A stretch of 64,000 nucleotides of DNA from contig NZ_JBNPXH010000005.1 of the NCBI RefSeq assembly GCF_050433395.1, positions 248,001 through 312,000 on the forward strand, given 5' to 3'. This DNA comes from Mobilitalea torta. GTDB lineage: Bacteria > Bacillota > Clostridia > Lachnospirales > Lachnospiraceae. Position 1 is the first letter of the stretch, and every line of letters starts with the position of its first letter. Shown here piece after piece: positions 26,418 through 35,740 of this stretch. The position numbers were made by a program, and so were the translations under genes. Under the pieces are notes generated by a model. The model did no database searches. It saw only the letters and a list, made by a program, of their open reading frames with translations, and had not been told where the DNA came from.

Positions 26418-26517
26418 GTAACAGCTCAGACAGCGGCATGGGGGAGGACATGGAGCTTCCGTAATGCACTGTATGGAAGCTCCATGTCCTCCCCCATGCC
26501 GCTGTCTGGGCTGTTAC
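26418..26517. repeat. Foldback repeat element, copy 2
   Basis: Two 43-base arms (26418-26460 and 26475-26517) are complementary at 42 positions, with one G-U pair, around the 14-base loop GTAATGCACTGTAT. The loop differs by one base from that of copy 1 at 14609-14803, and the arms are related but changed on both sides so that pairing is kept. It sits between the htrA terminator and the clpX promoter, so it is not needed as a terminator for either. Confidence 0.85.
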
Positions 26518-26518
26518 C

Positions 26519-26560
26519 AAAAAACGGGAGCAATGCAGAGAGCTGCAATGCTTCCGTTTT
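26519..26560 (-). terminator. Terminator of htrA
   Basis: AACGGAAGCATTGCAG pairs with CTGCAATGCTCCCGTT and is followed by six T on the minus strand. Confidence 0.88.
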
Positions 26561-26581
26561 CTGTGTCTGTTTCTTTAAAAA

Positions 26582-28396
26582 TTACTCCGCCGGTCTCTTC
26601 CCCAGGCTGATACTTACTTTTCCTTCCTTATACTCGCTGGAGGATTTTCTCATATAGGTCACCTCAACGTAAGTTCCCACACGCTTGCTGGTAACATAAT
26701 TCCTCAATTGGGTGATGGAGGTTATCTCAATATCATCGACCCGGGTAATGATATCACCTGACAGCAGCCCCGCTTTCTCAGCAGCCCCTCCCTGCGACAC
26801 TTCTTTCACATATACTCCAATCGGCATGCTGAGGTAAGAAGCGATCTCCTCCGTGACATCATCTCCTGCAATGCCCAGGTATCCCTGCTCCTCCTCTTTC
26901 AGAATCTCCCGGCTCATCAGTTCATTGATAATTGGAACCGCACGGGAAATGGGAATGGCATAGCCCATACCTTCCACCTCGTTAGAGGCATATTTTACCG
27001 TGTTGATTCCGATTACCTCACCGTCCAGGTTAAGCAGGGCTCCGCCGCTGTTGCCCGGATTGATGGCCGCATCGGTCTGGAGCAGAATCATCTTGTTTGT
27101 TTCATAGCCGTCCGTTACCTCTACCTCCCGGTCCCTTGCGCTGACATAGCCCACGGTGACCGACTGGCCGTAGCCCAGGGCATTGCCTATGGCAATTGAC
27201 ATCTGGCCGACCTTGGTATTCTCGGAATCACCCAGTTTGGATACGGAGATGGCATCCAGTGTGGACTGTTCCAAGCTTTCCACATCCACGCATACCACTG
27301 CAAGATCCGCTACCGCATCCGTTCCCTTAATGACCGCCATCGCTTCTTTCCCGTCGATAAAAGTTACCTTGATGGCACTGCTTCCCGCCACCACATGATT
27401 ATTGGTTGCTATCAACAGTTCCTTTTCATTCTTTCCTACAATGAAACCGGAACCGGAGCCTTCCACCTCCTGGTTGTACTGCCTGCCGAACCAATCCACA
27501 GCCTGGGTACCTGTGATATTGATGGAAACGATGGAGGGCATGGCCCCCTCCACAATCTTGCTGACAGCCGAGCGTTCCCCCACTGTCACCTTTCCCGGGG
27601 AGGTGAAGGCAATCTTATATTTCTCATTCGGGGCGTTTGCCTCAGTAAAAGTTTTGATCATCCGGTCCGGGGAGGAATCCGGATTCATTGCATAATAGAT
27701 CTGCTGGAATCCGACAAAGCTTATGGCTGCAATCAGCCCGAAGCTCACCGCCTTGGTAACGAATTTCACCGCTTTATTGGCCGGCTTACGCTCCTTTTTT
27801 TGTTTCTTCTTCCCACTGCCCGCCTGGTCGGTGCCATACTGCCAGGAATTTGCACCCGAATGATAGCCGCCTTCGTTGCCATAACCTTGATTATAGCCGT
27901 TTTGGTTATAGCCGGGCTGGCTGTAATTTGGCTGGGAATAATTCGGATGAGGAGTAATCTGCCGGAAACCATTGGGATGCGAATAATTCCCGCCGGCATT
28001 ATTGGGAGCTGCATTATGGTTATAGCCGGGATGGGAATAACCTTGTCCCGCATTATTGAAATTGGAATTCGGATACCCGGTGCCGGCACTGCCCGGGTAA
28101 TAATTCGGACCTCCGGGATTCGGGTTATTATAATTCGGACCATTGGAATTAAAACCTCCGGGATTCGAATTGCCCGGATTGAAACCGCCCTGGTTCATGC
28201 CGGATTGATTCAGACCCGCATTACCACCCGCATACGGATTACCGGAATAGCTGCCGGGATTCCCGGGCTGCACTCCATTGGATATATTCTCTGCCCAGAA
28301 GCTATATTCGGGAACCCTGCCATTGGGATTCTGAGGGTTGTTTATATTTTTATCATTTTCTTCCGGCCTCACATTGTTGTTATCAAAATCATCCAT
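26582..28396 (-). CDS. htrA: HtrA/DegP-like membrane serine protease
   Basis: After a hydrophilic ~190-residue N-terminal region very rich in Asn, Gly, Pro, Tyr and Ser comes a Lys-rich patch and one membrane helix (~213-235). The protease domain shows the catalytic triad: His in TNNHVV (~333), Asp in AVADLAVV (~363) and Ser in NPGNSGGALL (~450). A PDZ domain follows (GVYVKEVSQGGAAEKAGLLSGDIIT). It degrades or refolds damaged exported proteins at the membrane. The long Asn/Gly-rich cytoplasmic arm is unusual in length and may be disordered. Tandem repeats just before the start suggest dedicated regulation. Confidence 0.93.
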   Translation of the reverse strand: MDDFDNNNVRPEENDKNINNPQNPNGRVPEYSFWAENISNGVQPGNPGSYSGNPYAGGNAGLNQSGMNQGGFNPGNSNPGGFNSNGPNYNNPNPGGPNYYPGSAGTGYPNSNFNNAGQGYSHPGYNHNAAPNNAGGNYSHPNGFRQITPHPNYSQPNYSQPGYNQNGYNQGYGNEGGYHSGANSWQYGTDQAGSGKKKQKKERKPANKAVKFVTKAVSFGLIAAISFVGFQQIYYAMNPDSSPDRMIKTFTEANAPNEKYKIAFTSPGKVTVGERSAVSKIVEGAMPSIVSINITGTQAVDWFGRQYNQEVEGSGSGFIVGKNEKELLIATNNHVVAGSSAIKVTFIDGKEAMAVIKGTDAVADLAVVCVDVESLEQSTLDAISVSKLGDSENTKVGQMSIAIGNALGYGQSVTVGYVSARDREVEVTDGYETNKMILLQTDAAINPGNSGGALLNLDGEVIGINTVKYASNEVEGMGYAIPISRAVPIINELMSREILKEEEQGYLGIAGDDVTEEIASYLSMPIGVYVKEVSQGGAAEKAGLLSGDIITRVDDIEITSITQLRNYVTSKRVGTYVEVTYMRKSSSEYKEGKVSISLGKRPAE

Positions 28397-28417
28397 TGAA
28401 ACTCCACTCCTTTCGTC

Positions 28418-28451
28418 TATCGGAATATTTCCAGTATCGGAATATTTCCAT
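28418..28451. promoter_or_regulatory. Tandem 17-base repeats before htrA
   Basis: TATCGGAATATTTCCA occurs twice with a period of 17 bases, between a possible -10 box (TATACT, 28470-28475 minus) and the htrA start. Each copy contains the near-palindrome GGAATATTTCC. The -35 region is poor, so these may be binding sites of a regulator. No known consensus is recognised. Confidence 0.5.
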
Positions 28452-28563
28452 GAATTCTTTTTAAGAAGCAGTATACCACCTTTTTGTGTTTAGATTGTGA
28501 AAATATCCGTAATATTTATATATTTTTGTCGGCTGTCTTAAAATAAACTTAAGAAAATTTATG

Positions 28564-28592
28564 TTGTTGAAATCCCTGCGATCATGTATTAT
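28564..28592 (+). promoter_or_regulatory. Promoter of the glycosylphosphotransferase gene
   Basis: TTGTTG, 17 bases, TATTAT, about 45 bases before the ATG at 28638. Confidence 0.6.
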
Positions 28593-28637
28593 ATTAGAGG
28601 TGATGCAGCTCATTAATACAGCAAAGTAGGTGTTGAT

Positions 28638-30068
28638 ATGATTAAAGATAATCAAAAGATGTTTAATCGGCTCCACGTCCTGATGGATGCCTGTACCATA
28701 GCTATTGCCTACCTGTTCTCCTATTACCTCCGGTTCCACAGCCCTTTGACAAGCCTGTTCACCATCCTGAAAGCAGAGAGGAATACCTTCTACTCCGTTG
28801 ATGTATATGCACTGAGGCTGACCTTTATCATTCCGGTGTATTTGTTCGTATATTATTTTGCCCATCTGTATACCCCCAAGCGGGGTAAGCGCAGGCTGGC
28901 CGAGGTGTCTAATCTCATTCTGGCTAATACCTTCGGCTTTACCACCTTTCTTTCCTTCCTGTATATGACCAAGGATTTGAATTTCAACATCTCCCGGCTT
29001 TTCCTGGGCTTTTTCTTCCTTTTGAACATTGCCCTGGGCATCGCTTCACGAATGATCCTGTCCCAGATTCTGCGGACCGTCAGACGGAAGGGCTATAATT
29101 TAAAGCATGTGATCCTGGTTGGATACGGACATGCTGCCGAGGCTTATATTGACCGCATCTTCGCCAACCCCCAATGGGGTTATTATATCCACGGTATCCT
29201 GGATGATAACATCGAGGCCGGCACCATGTATAAGAAGATTCCGGTCATTGGGAGCATCACGCATCTGGAATCCTTTCTGGCGAAAATGACCTTGGATGAA
29301 ATCGCAATTACCTTAAGTGTCAATGAATATGAAAAGCTGGAAAGCATTGTGGCTATCTGTGAAAAATCCGGTGTTCACACCAAATTTGTTCCGGATTACT
29401 ACAGCTTTATACCTACTACCCCCTATACGGAGGATTTGTACGGTCTGCCCGTCATTAATATCCGCAACGTTCCCTTAAGCAATACCTATAACAAGGTAAT
29501 CAAGCGGATGATCGACATCCTGGGAGCAGTCGTTGCTTTGATTCTGTTCTCCATTCCCATGTTGCTGGTAGCGGTTCTGATCAAGCTCACCTCTCCAGGA
29601 CCGGTGATTTTCTCCCAGGTTCGCATCGGAAGGCATAATAAGGAATTTAAAATGTACAAGTTCCGTTCCATGGAGATCCAGGTGGAGAAGGAAGAGAAAA
29701 AAGCCTGGACCACCCGCAGCGATCCCCGGGTGACCGGCATCGGTAAGTTTATCCGAAGAACCAGCATCGATGAATTCCCCCAGTTCTTTAATGTATTAAA
29801 AGGGGACATGAGTCTGGTGGGACCCCGGCCGGAGCGCCCCTTCTTTGTAGAGAAGTTCAAGGAGGAGATCCCCCGCTATATGATCAAGCATCAGGTTTCT
29901 CCCGGCCTTACAGGCTGGGCACAGATCAACGGCTACCGGGGCGATACCTCCATACGCAAGCGTATTGATCATGATCTGTATTATATCGAGAACTGGACTC
30001 TGGGCCTTGATTTTAAAATATTATTCTTAACTATTTTTAAAGGATTTATCAATAAAAATGCATACTGA
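28638..30068 (+). CDS. Polyprenyl glycosylphosphotransferase (WbaP/EpsL type)
   Basis: Five hydrophobic segments fill roughly residues 10-155. A Rossmann-like domain follows (HVILVGYGHAAEAYIDRI). The C-terminal catalytic domain has a further membrane helix (MIDILGAVVALILFSIPMLL) and the family motifs KMYKFRSME, RRTSIDEFPQFFNVLKGDMS, LVGPRPERP and PGLTGWAQINGYRG. It would load the first sugar phosphate onto undecaprenyl phosphate and so start a surface polysaccharide. The sugar is unknown. It is followed after 42 bases by an LCP-family gene in the same direction, which would attach the finished polymer. Confidence 0.92.
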   Translation: MIKDNQKMFNRLHVLMDACTIAIAYLFSYYLRFHSPLTSLFTILKAERNTFYSVDVYALRLTFIIPVYLFVYYFAHLYTPKRGKRRLAEVSNLILANTFGFTTFLSFLYMTKDLNFNISRLFLGFFFLLNIALGIASRMILSQILRTVRRKGYNLKHVILVGYGHAAEAYIDRIFANPQWGYYIHGILDDNIEAGTMYKKIPVIGSITHLESFLAKMTLDEIAITLSVNEYEKLESIVAICEKSGVHTKFVPDYYSFIPTTPYTEDLYGLPVINIRNVPLSNTYNKVIKRMIDILGAVVALILFSIPMLLVAVLIKLTSPGPVIFSQVRIGRHNKEFKMYKFRSMEIQVEKEEKKAWTTRSDPRVTGIGKFIRRTSIDEFPQFFNVLKGDMSLVGPRPERPFFVEKFKEEIPRYMIKHQVSPGLTGWAQINGYRGDTSIRKRIDHDLYYIENWTLGLDFKILFLTIFKGFINKNAY

Positions 30069-30110
30069 CACAGTCTGAACCGGACAGGAAAGGCAGGTAC
30101 GAGGGCAGCA

Positions 30111-31136
30111 ATGGCACGGGAACGGAAAAGAAAGAAAAAAGGCAAGCTATATCTTGTTCTGTTTTTTGAAGTATTTGCTATTTTATCGATTTTCGCTATA
30201 TTCTATATTAATGGCAAGATGAGCCGAATTAATTATGTGAATGTAAACGACCATTCCATTCAGAAAAATGAAGTTGAGATTAAGACGGAAGGCTACCGCA
30301 GCATCGCCCTGTTTGGTGTGGACTCCCGGAGCAATGCCCTGGAGAAGAATACCCACAGCGATACCATCATGATTGTCAGCATCAATAATAAAACCAAGGA
30401 TATAAAATTAGCTTCCATTTACCGGGATACCTATGTGAATATCCCGGGAGAGGGCTATGATAAGATCAACGCTGCTTATTTTAAGGGCGGATACTCCCTG
30501 GCCCTCAGCACCATCAACCGGAATTTTGACCTGGACATCAGTGAATTCGTCACCGTTAATTTTGCAGCCATCGTCAATGTCATTGATATTCTGGGAGGAA
30601 TTGAACTGGATATTGCCAAAAACGAATTGAAATATTTAAATGGTTATGTCCGGGAGCTGAACAAAATCAACTCCACTCAGGTATCCGGCCTGAAATCAGC
30701 CGGAACACAGCTGGTGAATGGTACCCAGGCCACCGCTTATGCAAGAATTCGCTACACCTCAGGGGATGATTTTAAGCGGACGGAACGCCAGCGCATCGTA
30801 ATCCAGAAAATATTGGACAAGGTTAAGGATTCCGATCTCTCCACTGTCAATTCCATCGTGGATGAGATGCTGCCCCAGATCTATACCAATCTCACCGCCG
30901 CGGAGATCCTGGCTCTGGTTAAGGATGTCTTCTCTTATGATATCGTGGATAACACCGGCTTTCCTTTTGAAAAAGACGCCCATAACTATAAAAAGGTATC
31001 CTATGTGTTCCCCATTAACCTGCAGGAGAATGTGGTCAGACTCCATGAATTTCTATACGACAAAACCGGGTATACCCCCAGTTCTACCGTGATGGATTAC
31101 TCTTCCTACGTGGAGGGAATCCGTACAAGCAAATAG
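30111..31136 (+). CDS. LytR-CpsA-Psr family glycopolymer ligase
   Basis: A basic N-terminus and one membrane helix (~12-33) put the enzyme domain outside the cell. LCP motifs are clear: LFGVDSRS with its catalytic-pocket Asp and Arg, HSDTIMIVSINNKTKDIKLASIYRDTYV, DKINAAYFKGG, VTVNFAAIVNVIDILGGIELDI and the YARIRYTSGDDFKRTERQR arginine cluster. These proteins transfer wall teichoic acids or capsules from the lipid carrier to peptidoglycan. It forms a unit with the upstream glycosylphosphotransferase and faces the glycerol-phosphate cluster across a 13-base gap. Confidence 0.93.
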   Translation: MARERKRKKKGKLYLVLFFEVFAILSIFAIFYINGKMSRINYVNVNDHSIQKNEVEIKTEGYRSIALFGVDSRSNALEKNTHSDTIMIVSINNKTKDIKLASIYRDTYVNIPGEGYDKINAAYFKGGYSLALSTINRNFDLDISEFVTVNFAAIVNVIDILGGIELDIAKNELKYLNGYVRELNKINSTQVSGLKSAGTQLVNGTQATAYARIRYTSGDDFKRTERQRIVIQKILDKVKDSDLSTVNSIVDEMLPQIYTNLTAAEILALVKDVFSYDIVDNTGFPFEKDAHNYKKVSYVFPINLQENVVRLHEFLYDKTGYTPSSTVMDYSSYVEGIRTSK

Positions 31137-31149
31137 TCCGCCGTTTCTC

Positions 31150-32292
31150 TTATTTCAACAAAGCCAGCAGACGTTCTGTCGCCCTGGCATCCCTGATTCC
31201 ATAGAAGCGCTCCGTAAAACGGGAGGCCTTATGTAATTCAAAGGCTTCCCGGCGGATGATCTCTGCCGCCTCATGAACGGTATAGGCCACCGGACCGGGG
31301 ACAAAGGAGGCATATTCGTAGTAGAAGCCCCTTCCCTGCTCTGAGAATTCCTCATAATCATAAGCGTAGAAGATCATGGGGCGTCCGGTAAGGCAGTATT
31401 CAAATATAATGGAGGAATAATCCGTAACCAGAATATCCGATGCCAACAGCACCGTATTAATGTCTTTCTCAAAGGAGAGCTGAAGAATATTCTCTCCCAG
31501 CTCTACCTGCCGGAAGGCTCCGGCAATCTGCGGATGCAGCTTCAGTGCCAGGCAATAATCCCTCGGCAGCTCTCTGCCCAGCTCTCTGATGGTTTCGATG
31601 AGATGGGGGTTCTGCCGGGGATCGTCCCGGAACGTGGGTGCATACAGAATCAGCTTCTTCTCCCCGGGTATTTTATATTTTGCGTAAATATACTCCTTCT
31701 CCCTGCTGCTTCCTGCGGCCTCCGCCTCCTGGATTCTGCGAAGCAGCTCATCCGTTCTGGGAAGGCCGATGGGATAAACCACTTCCTCCTTCACGCCAAA
31801 GGCTCCTGCATAGAGCTGCTTTATATCCGGGGAATTCACAATCAGATGGGTAATATTTTTATTGGCTCTTTTCTCCAGCTTTCCCAGACGTCCTGTGTTG
31901 ACATCCTGCCCAAATTTCTTGATGGTACCGGTGCCATGCCACAGCTGCACCACCTTCGTTCCCTTTCGCCTGCGAAGATAGGCATAGGGAAGGAATACAT
32001 TATCCAGCAGCACCAGCTCCGCTCTTGCCAGCTCATATGGCTTTTGAAAGAAGAAAGCCAGCAGGGTTCTGATTCCGGACAGACGCCTTACCGCCCCTGT
32101 CTCTTTTTTGGTCAGATAGGAAAAGGTATAACCCTCCCGACGGTTCTTCAACGCTGCGGCAGCAATGCTAACATTGCTTCCCGGTCCGTCATCATGGGTC
32201 ATAATGCAAAATACTCTTTTCTTTTGAACGGGTGCCAGCCGGCACAGATTATAAACCAGTGCAAACAGGCAGTAACCAAAGGTTTTCATCAT
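31150..32292 (-). CDS. CDP-glycerol glycerophosphotransferase family protein (short)
   Basis: The catalytic domain has the family landmarks LWHGTGTIKKFG, GLPRTDELL, LYAPTFRDD, KLHPQIA and LVTDYSSIIFEYCLTGRPMIFYAYD. It would add glycerol or ribitol phosphate from CDP-activated donors to a teichoic-acid-like chain at the inner membrane face. The start was set at the Met pair with GGAG 8 bases upstream, giving 380 residues. It lacks an N-terminal glycosyltransferase domain. It is the last gene of the cluster. Whether it primes or extends the polymer is not known. Confidence 0.85.
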   Translation of the reverse strand: MMKTFGYCLFALVYNLCRLAPVQKKRVFCIMTHDDGPGSNVSIAAAALKNRREGYTFSYLTKKETGAVRRLSGIRTLLAFFFQKPYELARAELVLLDNVFLPYAYLRRRKGTKVVQLWHGTGTIKKFGQDVNTGRLGKLEKRANKNITHLIVNSPDIKQLYAGAFGVKEEVVYPIGLPRTDELLRRIQEAEAAGSSREKEYIYAKYKIPGEKKLILYAPTFRDDPRQNPHLIETIRELGRELPRDYCLALKLHPQIAGAFRQVELGENILQLSFEKDINTVLLASDILVTDYSSIIFEYCLTGRPMIFYAYDYEEFSEQGRGFYYEYASFVPGPVAYTVHEAAEIIRREAFELHKASRFTERFYGIRDARATERLLALLK

Positions 32293-32353
32293 GAGCGTTA
32301 CTCCTATCCTCCGTTGTTCTCCGGCCTCTGTATGTAAGATCACGGAACAAAAT

Positions 32354-33568
32354 CTATTGTGTCAGGGTCTGGATCAGCTGAGTCACCCTCTGAGAAGCCT
32401 TTCCGTCATCCGTATGGTTGTATTTGAGATAGAAGGCTTCCTCCCGTTCCCTATACTCTGCCCGGTCATAGTTCTTAATTGCCTCGATCAGCTCCCCGGT
32501 TGTCATTGTCACCGGTCCGGGAGCCTCTGCAAGGAAATCAAAATAAAAGCCTCTTAAGGTGTCCTTATACTCCTCCAGATCATAACAGAAAAAGAACATG
32601 GGTCTTCTCAGCAGGCTGTAGTCAAACATAACCGAGGAATAATCGGTAATGAGCATATCGGAGATCAGGTATAGATTTGAGATATCATAGCTTAAATCAC
32701 AGGGATAGATGAAGCCCTGGTAAGGACTCCAGTCAATCTGGTCCATCACAAGGTAGTGGTATTTCACAATCAGGATATATTCCTCACCAAGCCTCTTCTG
32801 AAGCTCAGCAAAATCCAGGGCAGGATTAAACTTATACTTTCCCTTTCCATAGAACTCATTATCCCTCCAGGTCGGCGCATAGAGCAGGATCTTCTTATCC
32901 TGGGGCAACCCCGCTTTCCGTTTCAGCTCCCGGATACTGTCCGGGTTGTTCTTTGCAAACAGAACGTCATTCCTGGGATAGCCGATCTCCAATACCTCCT
33001 TGTCAAAGGCAAAGGCCCTCCGGAATATCTCGGTAGAATAATGATTCTGGGAAATCAGATAGTCCCATGTCCTGGTATTGTTATAGAAATTCTTTTTATA
33101 ATTCTCGATCCCGCCTTCTCCTGCCATAAATACGGCATCCATATCCAGGGCCAGCTTCTTCAGCGGTGTTCCATGCCAGGTCTGGATATAGGTACTGCCC
33201 GGTTTCTTGACGATATATTTGGGCAGACGGGTGTCACATACCCAGATTCCCGCTACCGCAAATAAATAAAAATAGAGAAAGCGGCTCCTTTTTACCGGAA
33301 CAGCCGCTCCCGGAAGCGGAGTTTTCACATCCTCCAGAATGAAATAACAGCGGTATTGCCGGTCCAGTCCCTGGCGCACCATTTCCTCGTAGATTGCCCT
33401 GGGGTTCCCCGTATAATTCCGCCCCAGATTGCTCTCAAATAAAATAATCCTTTTATTCAGCGGCAGGCATCTGACACCCAGCCGATATACTCCCAACACC
33501 AGAGATTTCAGCCTTTTCTTCACTTTCTGCTTCTGCTTTTTGAATCTGTTCGGCAGTGATAGACTCAT
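32354..33568 (-). CDS. CDP-glycerol glycerophosphotransferase (TagB/TagF-like)
   Basis: A basic N-terminal stretch (RFKKQKQKVKKRLK) likely binds the membrane. The transferase domain follows with FESNLGRNYTGNPRAIYEEM, IQTWHGTPLKKLALDM, GYPRNDVLF, LLYAPTWRDNEFYGKGKYKF, VKYHYLV and LITDYSSVMFDYSLLRRPMFF. These match the C-terminal half of the large neighbouring enzyme at 35741-38164 more closely than the gene at 31150. It probably extends a glycerol-phosphate chain. GAGG stands 5 bases before the ATG. Confidence 0.9.
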   Translation of the reverse strand: MSLSLPNRFKKQKQKVKKRLKSLVLGVYRLGVRCLPLNKRIILFESNLGRNYTGNPRAIYEEMVRQGLDRQYRCYFILEDVKTPLPGAAVPVKRSRFLYFYLFAVAGIWVCDTRLPKYIVKKPGSTYIQTWHGTPLKKLALDMDAVFMAGEGGIENYKKNFYNNTRTWDYLISQNHYSTEIFRRAFAFDKEVLEIGYPRNDVLFAKNNPDSIRELKRKAGLPQDKKILLYAPTWRDNEFYGKGKYKFNPALDFAELQKRLGEEYILIVKYHYLVMDQIDWSPYQGFIYPCDLSYDISNLYLISDMLITDYSSVMFDYSLLRRPMFFFCYDLEEYKDTLRGFYFDFLAEAPGPVTMTTGELIEAIKNYDRAEYREREEAFYLKYNHTDDGKASQRVTQLIQTLTQ

Positions 33569-33634
33569 ATGTTCCTCTTTCCAATATTCATTTTTTATTA
33601 TTAATTTGTGCGCAGCACTTTTGACGCTTTCCCT

Positions 33635-34039
33635 TTAATTTTTATTTCCCATATTCAGGTCTTTCTTAATCTTTGTTGTGGAAATCCCATCGGTACGCGG
33701 CAGATATACCACTTCACAATACTCTTTCAGGAAATCAAACTGTCCTGCCCAGTCATCGCCCATGACAAACACATCAATCTGGTTGTCAACCACATCCTGT
33801 ACCTTTTGTTCCCAGGTATACTCCGGTATCACTTCATCCACGTATTTGATAGCTTCCAGTATGATCTTGCGGTCTTCATAGCAATGATAGGCCGTTTTAT
33901 GCTTCAGCGCATTGAATTCATCAGAGGAGAGCACTACCACCAGATAATCCCCCAGTTCCCTGGCCCTCCTCAGCAGATTGATATGCCCTACATGCAGCAA
34001 ATCATAGGTCCCGTAAGTAATTACTTTCTTCATCGTCAT
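33635..34039 (-). CDS. tagD: Glycerol-3-phosphate cytidylyltransferase
   Basis: This 134-residue nucleotidyltransferase has the HxGH signature in TYGTYDLLHVGHINLLRRA and the ISTTKI motif near the C-terminus, the hallmarks of TagD/GCT enzymes. It makes CDP-glycerol from glycerol-3-phosphate and CTP and so supplies the three CDP-glycerol transferases encoded beside it. A second ATG two codons downstream (34033) could be the real start; the ribosome site is weak for both. Confidence 0.95.
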   Translation of the reverse strand: MTMKKVITYGTYDLLHVGHINLLRRARELGDYLVVVLSSDEFNALKHKTAYHCYEDRKIILEAIKYVDEVIPEYTWEQKVQDVVDNQIDVFVMGDDWAGQFDFLKEYCEVVYLPRTDGISTTKIKKDLNMGNKN

Positions 34040-34098
34040 TGTGCCCCGGTCCGGTATATCCGTGCCGGACGGGAGCTTCCTCCTTTCAGGTCATGGCC

Positions 34099-34881
34099 TT
34101 AAAATTCATTTATCTTTGCTTCATAGATCGCACTGACATCTCCTACCTTGCCCTTGGCAATCAGGCTCCCCTTATCCAGGAGAATTGCCCGGTTGCACAG
34201 ACGGTTCACCTGCTCCAGGGAATGGGATACAAATAAAACCGTAACTCCGCCGTCGAACATGCTCTTAATCTTCTTCTCGCTTTTCTTGCGGAACTTTGCG
34301 TCTCCCACCGCCAGAACCTCATCCAGAATTAGAATCTCCGGCTCCACGATGGTTGCTATAGAAAAACCAAGTCTCGCCTTCATACCGGAGGAATAGTTCT
34401 TCACCGGAACATTGATGAAATCTCCCAGCTCGGAAAAATCAACAATTTCGTCATATCTCTGCCGGATAAAATCCCTGGAATATCCCAGCACTGCTCCGTA
34501 CAGATAGATATTTTCCGCCCCCGTATACTGAGCATCAAAGCCTGCTCCCAGCTCAAGCAGGGGCACAATCTTTCCCCGGATGGAGATGCTGCCCTCCGTA
34601 GCCTTCAACACCCCTGCAATAATCTTAAGCAGGGTGCTCTTCCCGGCTCCGTTCAGCCCCAGAATCCCCAGCCTGTCCCCTTTATTGACGGTAAAGGAGA
34701 CATTATGCAGGGCCCAGAACTCCTGGTAACGCAGCTCGTTCTTCAGCATCTTAATAAAATATTCCTTAATATTATCCACCTTGTTCTCCATCAGGTTAAA
34801 TTTCATACTGACATTATCAACTACCAATACCTGTTCCTTCACATAATCCTCCTCAATCACAGCTGTCCGGATGCTATCCAT
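34099..34881 (-). CDS. tagH: Teichoic acid/polysaccharide export ABC ATPase
   Basis: Walker A is LGLNGAGKSTLLKIIAG and the signature region YSSGMKARLGFSIAT, with Walker B ILILDEVLAVGDAKFRKK. The N-terminal VVDNVSMKFNLMENKVDNIKEYFIKML stretch is typical of TagH/KpsT-like exporters. With the permease at 34891 it would flip the lipid-linked polymer outward. At 260 residues it lacks the long extracytoplasmic extension of Bacillus TagH. It lies 9 bases after the permease gene. Confidence 0.92.
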   Translation of the reverse strand: MDSIRTAVIEEDYVKEQVLVVDNVSMKFNLMENKVDNIKEYFIKMLKNELRYQEFWALHNVSFTVNKGDRLGILGLNGAGKSTLLKIIAGVLKATEGSISIRGKIVPLLELGAGFDAQYTGAENIYLYGAVLGYSRDFIRQRYDEIVDFSELGDFINVPVKNYSSGMKARLGFSIATIVEPEILILDEVLAVGDAKFRKKSEKKIKSMFDGGVTVLFVSHSLEQVNRLCNRAILLDKGSLIAKGKVGDVSAIYEAKINEF

Positions 34882-34890
34882 CCCACATCC

Positions 34891-35667
34891 TTATATGTTA
34901 AGAATAAATTCATCCTGCTTCCGGTAAAACAACACAAACCCAATCGCCAGCGCACCAAAGCTATAGCACGCAGACAGCAGCAGCATCGTCTGATTCATGG
35001 GCGCACCAAAGATGGCATTCCGAAAATTACTGATTACCGTATAGAGCGGATTCAGCCTAAGCACCCATGCCTTATCCCCAAGACGCAGATCTTCTACATG
35101 GTAGAAAATTCCGCTGGTGTACATAATAAGCATCAGCACAACCCCCCATAAATACTCCAGATCACGGAAAAACACAGCCATGGTAGCTAATATCATTCCA
35201 AAGCCCAGCGCCAGCACCAGCAGTAAAAACAACGGTATGACTGCCTGTATCACATATACCGTGGGCCGCACTTTAAAGATAACAGCCGCGCCGAATAGCA
35301 CCAACATGGAAATAAGAAATATTACATAATTGGAGAGCACGCCGGACAGGGGATAGATATACTTTGGCACATATACCTTCTTGATCATGCCGCTGTTGCT
35401 GCGGATTGATTTCATTGCTGATTTTGTCGCATCGGAAAAGAAGCTGTACAACAGCCGTCCCGTCAGAATATAAACCGGAAACTGAGGGTCCTTTACCTTA
35501 CGCAGACCGCCGAATACAAAGGCCAGCACTGCCGTGGTCAGAATCGGCTCCAACAGCGTCCAGAGAATCCCCAGATAGGATCTGCGGTACCGCAGCCGGA
35601 TATCCTTCTTCACCAATTCCCCCAGTAAAAAGCGGTATTTGCTAAAATTCTTCCATAATTGTCTCAC
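34891..35667 (-). CDS. tagG: Teichoic acid/polysaccharide export ABC permease
   Basis: The 258-residue ABC-2 type permease has six hydrophobic segments. It begins with LVKKDIRLRYRRSYLGILWTLLEPI, the classic start of TagG/Wzm permeases, and includes the FFRDLEYLWGVVLMLIMYTSGIFY segment before the last loop. It forms the membrane channel for the ATPase encoded downstream. GGAGG-like RBS sequence occurs before the ATG. Confidence 0.92.
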   Translation of the reverse strand: MRQLWKNFSKYRFLLGELVKKDIRLRYRRSYLGILWTLLEPILTTAVLAFVFGGLRKVKDPQFPVYILTGRLLYSFFSDATKSAMKSIRSNSGMIKKVYVPKYIYPLSGVLSNYVIFLISMLVLFGAAVIFKVRPTVYVIQAVIPLFLLLVLALGFGMILATMAVFFRDLEYLWGVVLMLIMYTSGIFYHVEDLRLGDKAWVLRLNPLYTVISNFRNAIFGAPMNQTMLLLSACYSFGALAIGFVLFYRKQDEFILNI

Positions 35668-35740
35668 ATTGATCCTCCGCTTCCTTGCTTGCTACGGTTC
35701 CTCCTGGATGACATCGCAGACGGAACCGTAACCTTCGCTT

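Noticed and set aside
27766..28143. Antisense and shifted frames in the htrA N-terminal region
   Set aside because: They arise from the repetitive Asn/Gly codons and have no ribosome sites.
28461..28865. 134-codon minus-strand frame before the glycosylphosphotransferase
   Set aside because: It is antisense to a well-supported gene and overlaps its promoter, with no family features.
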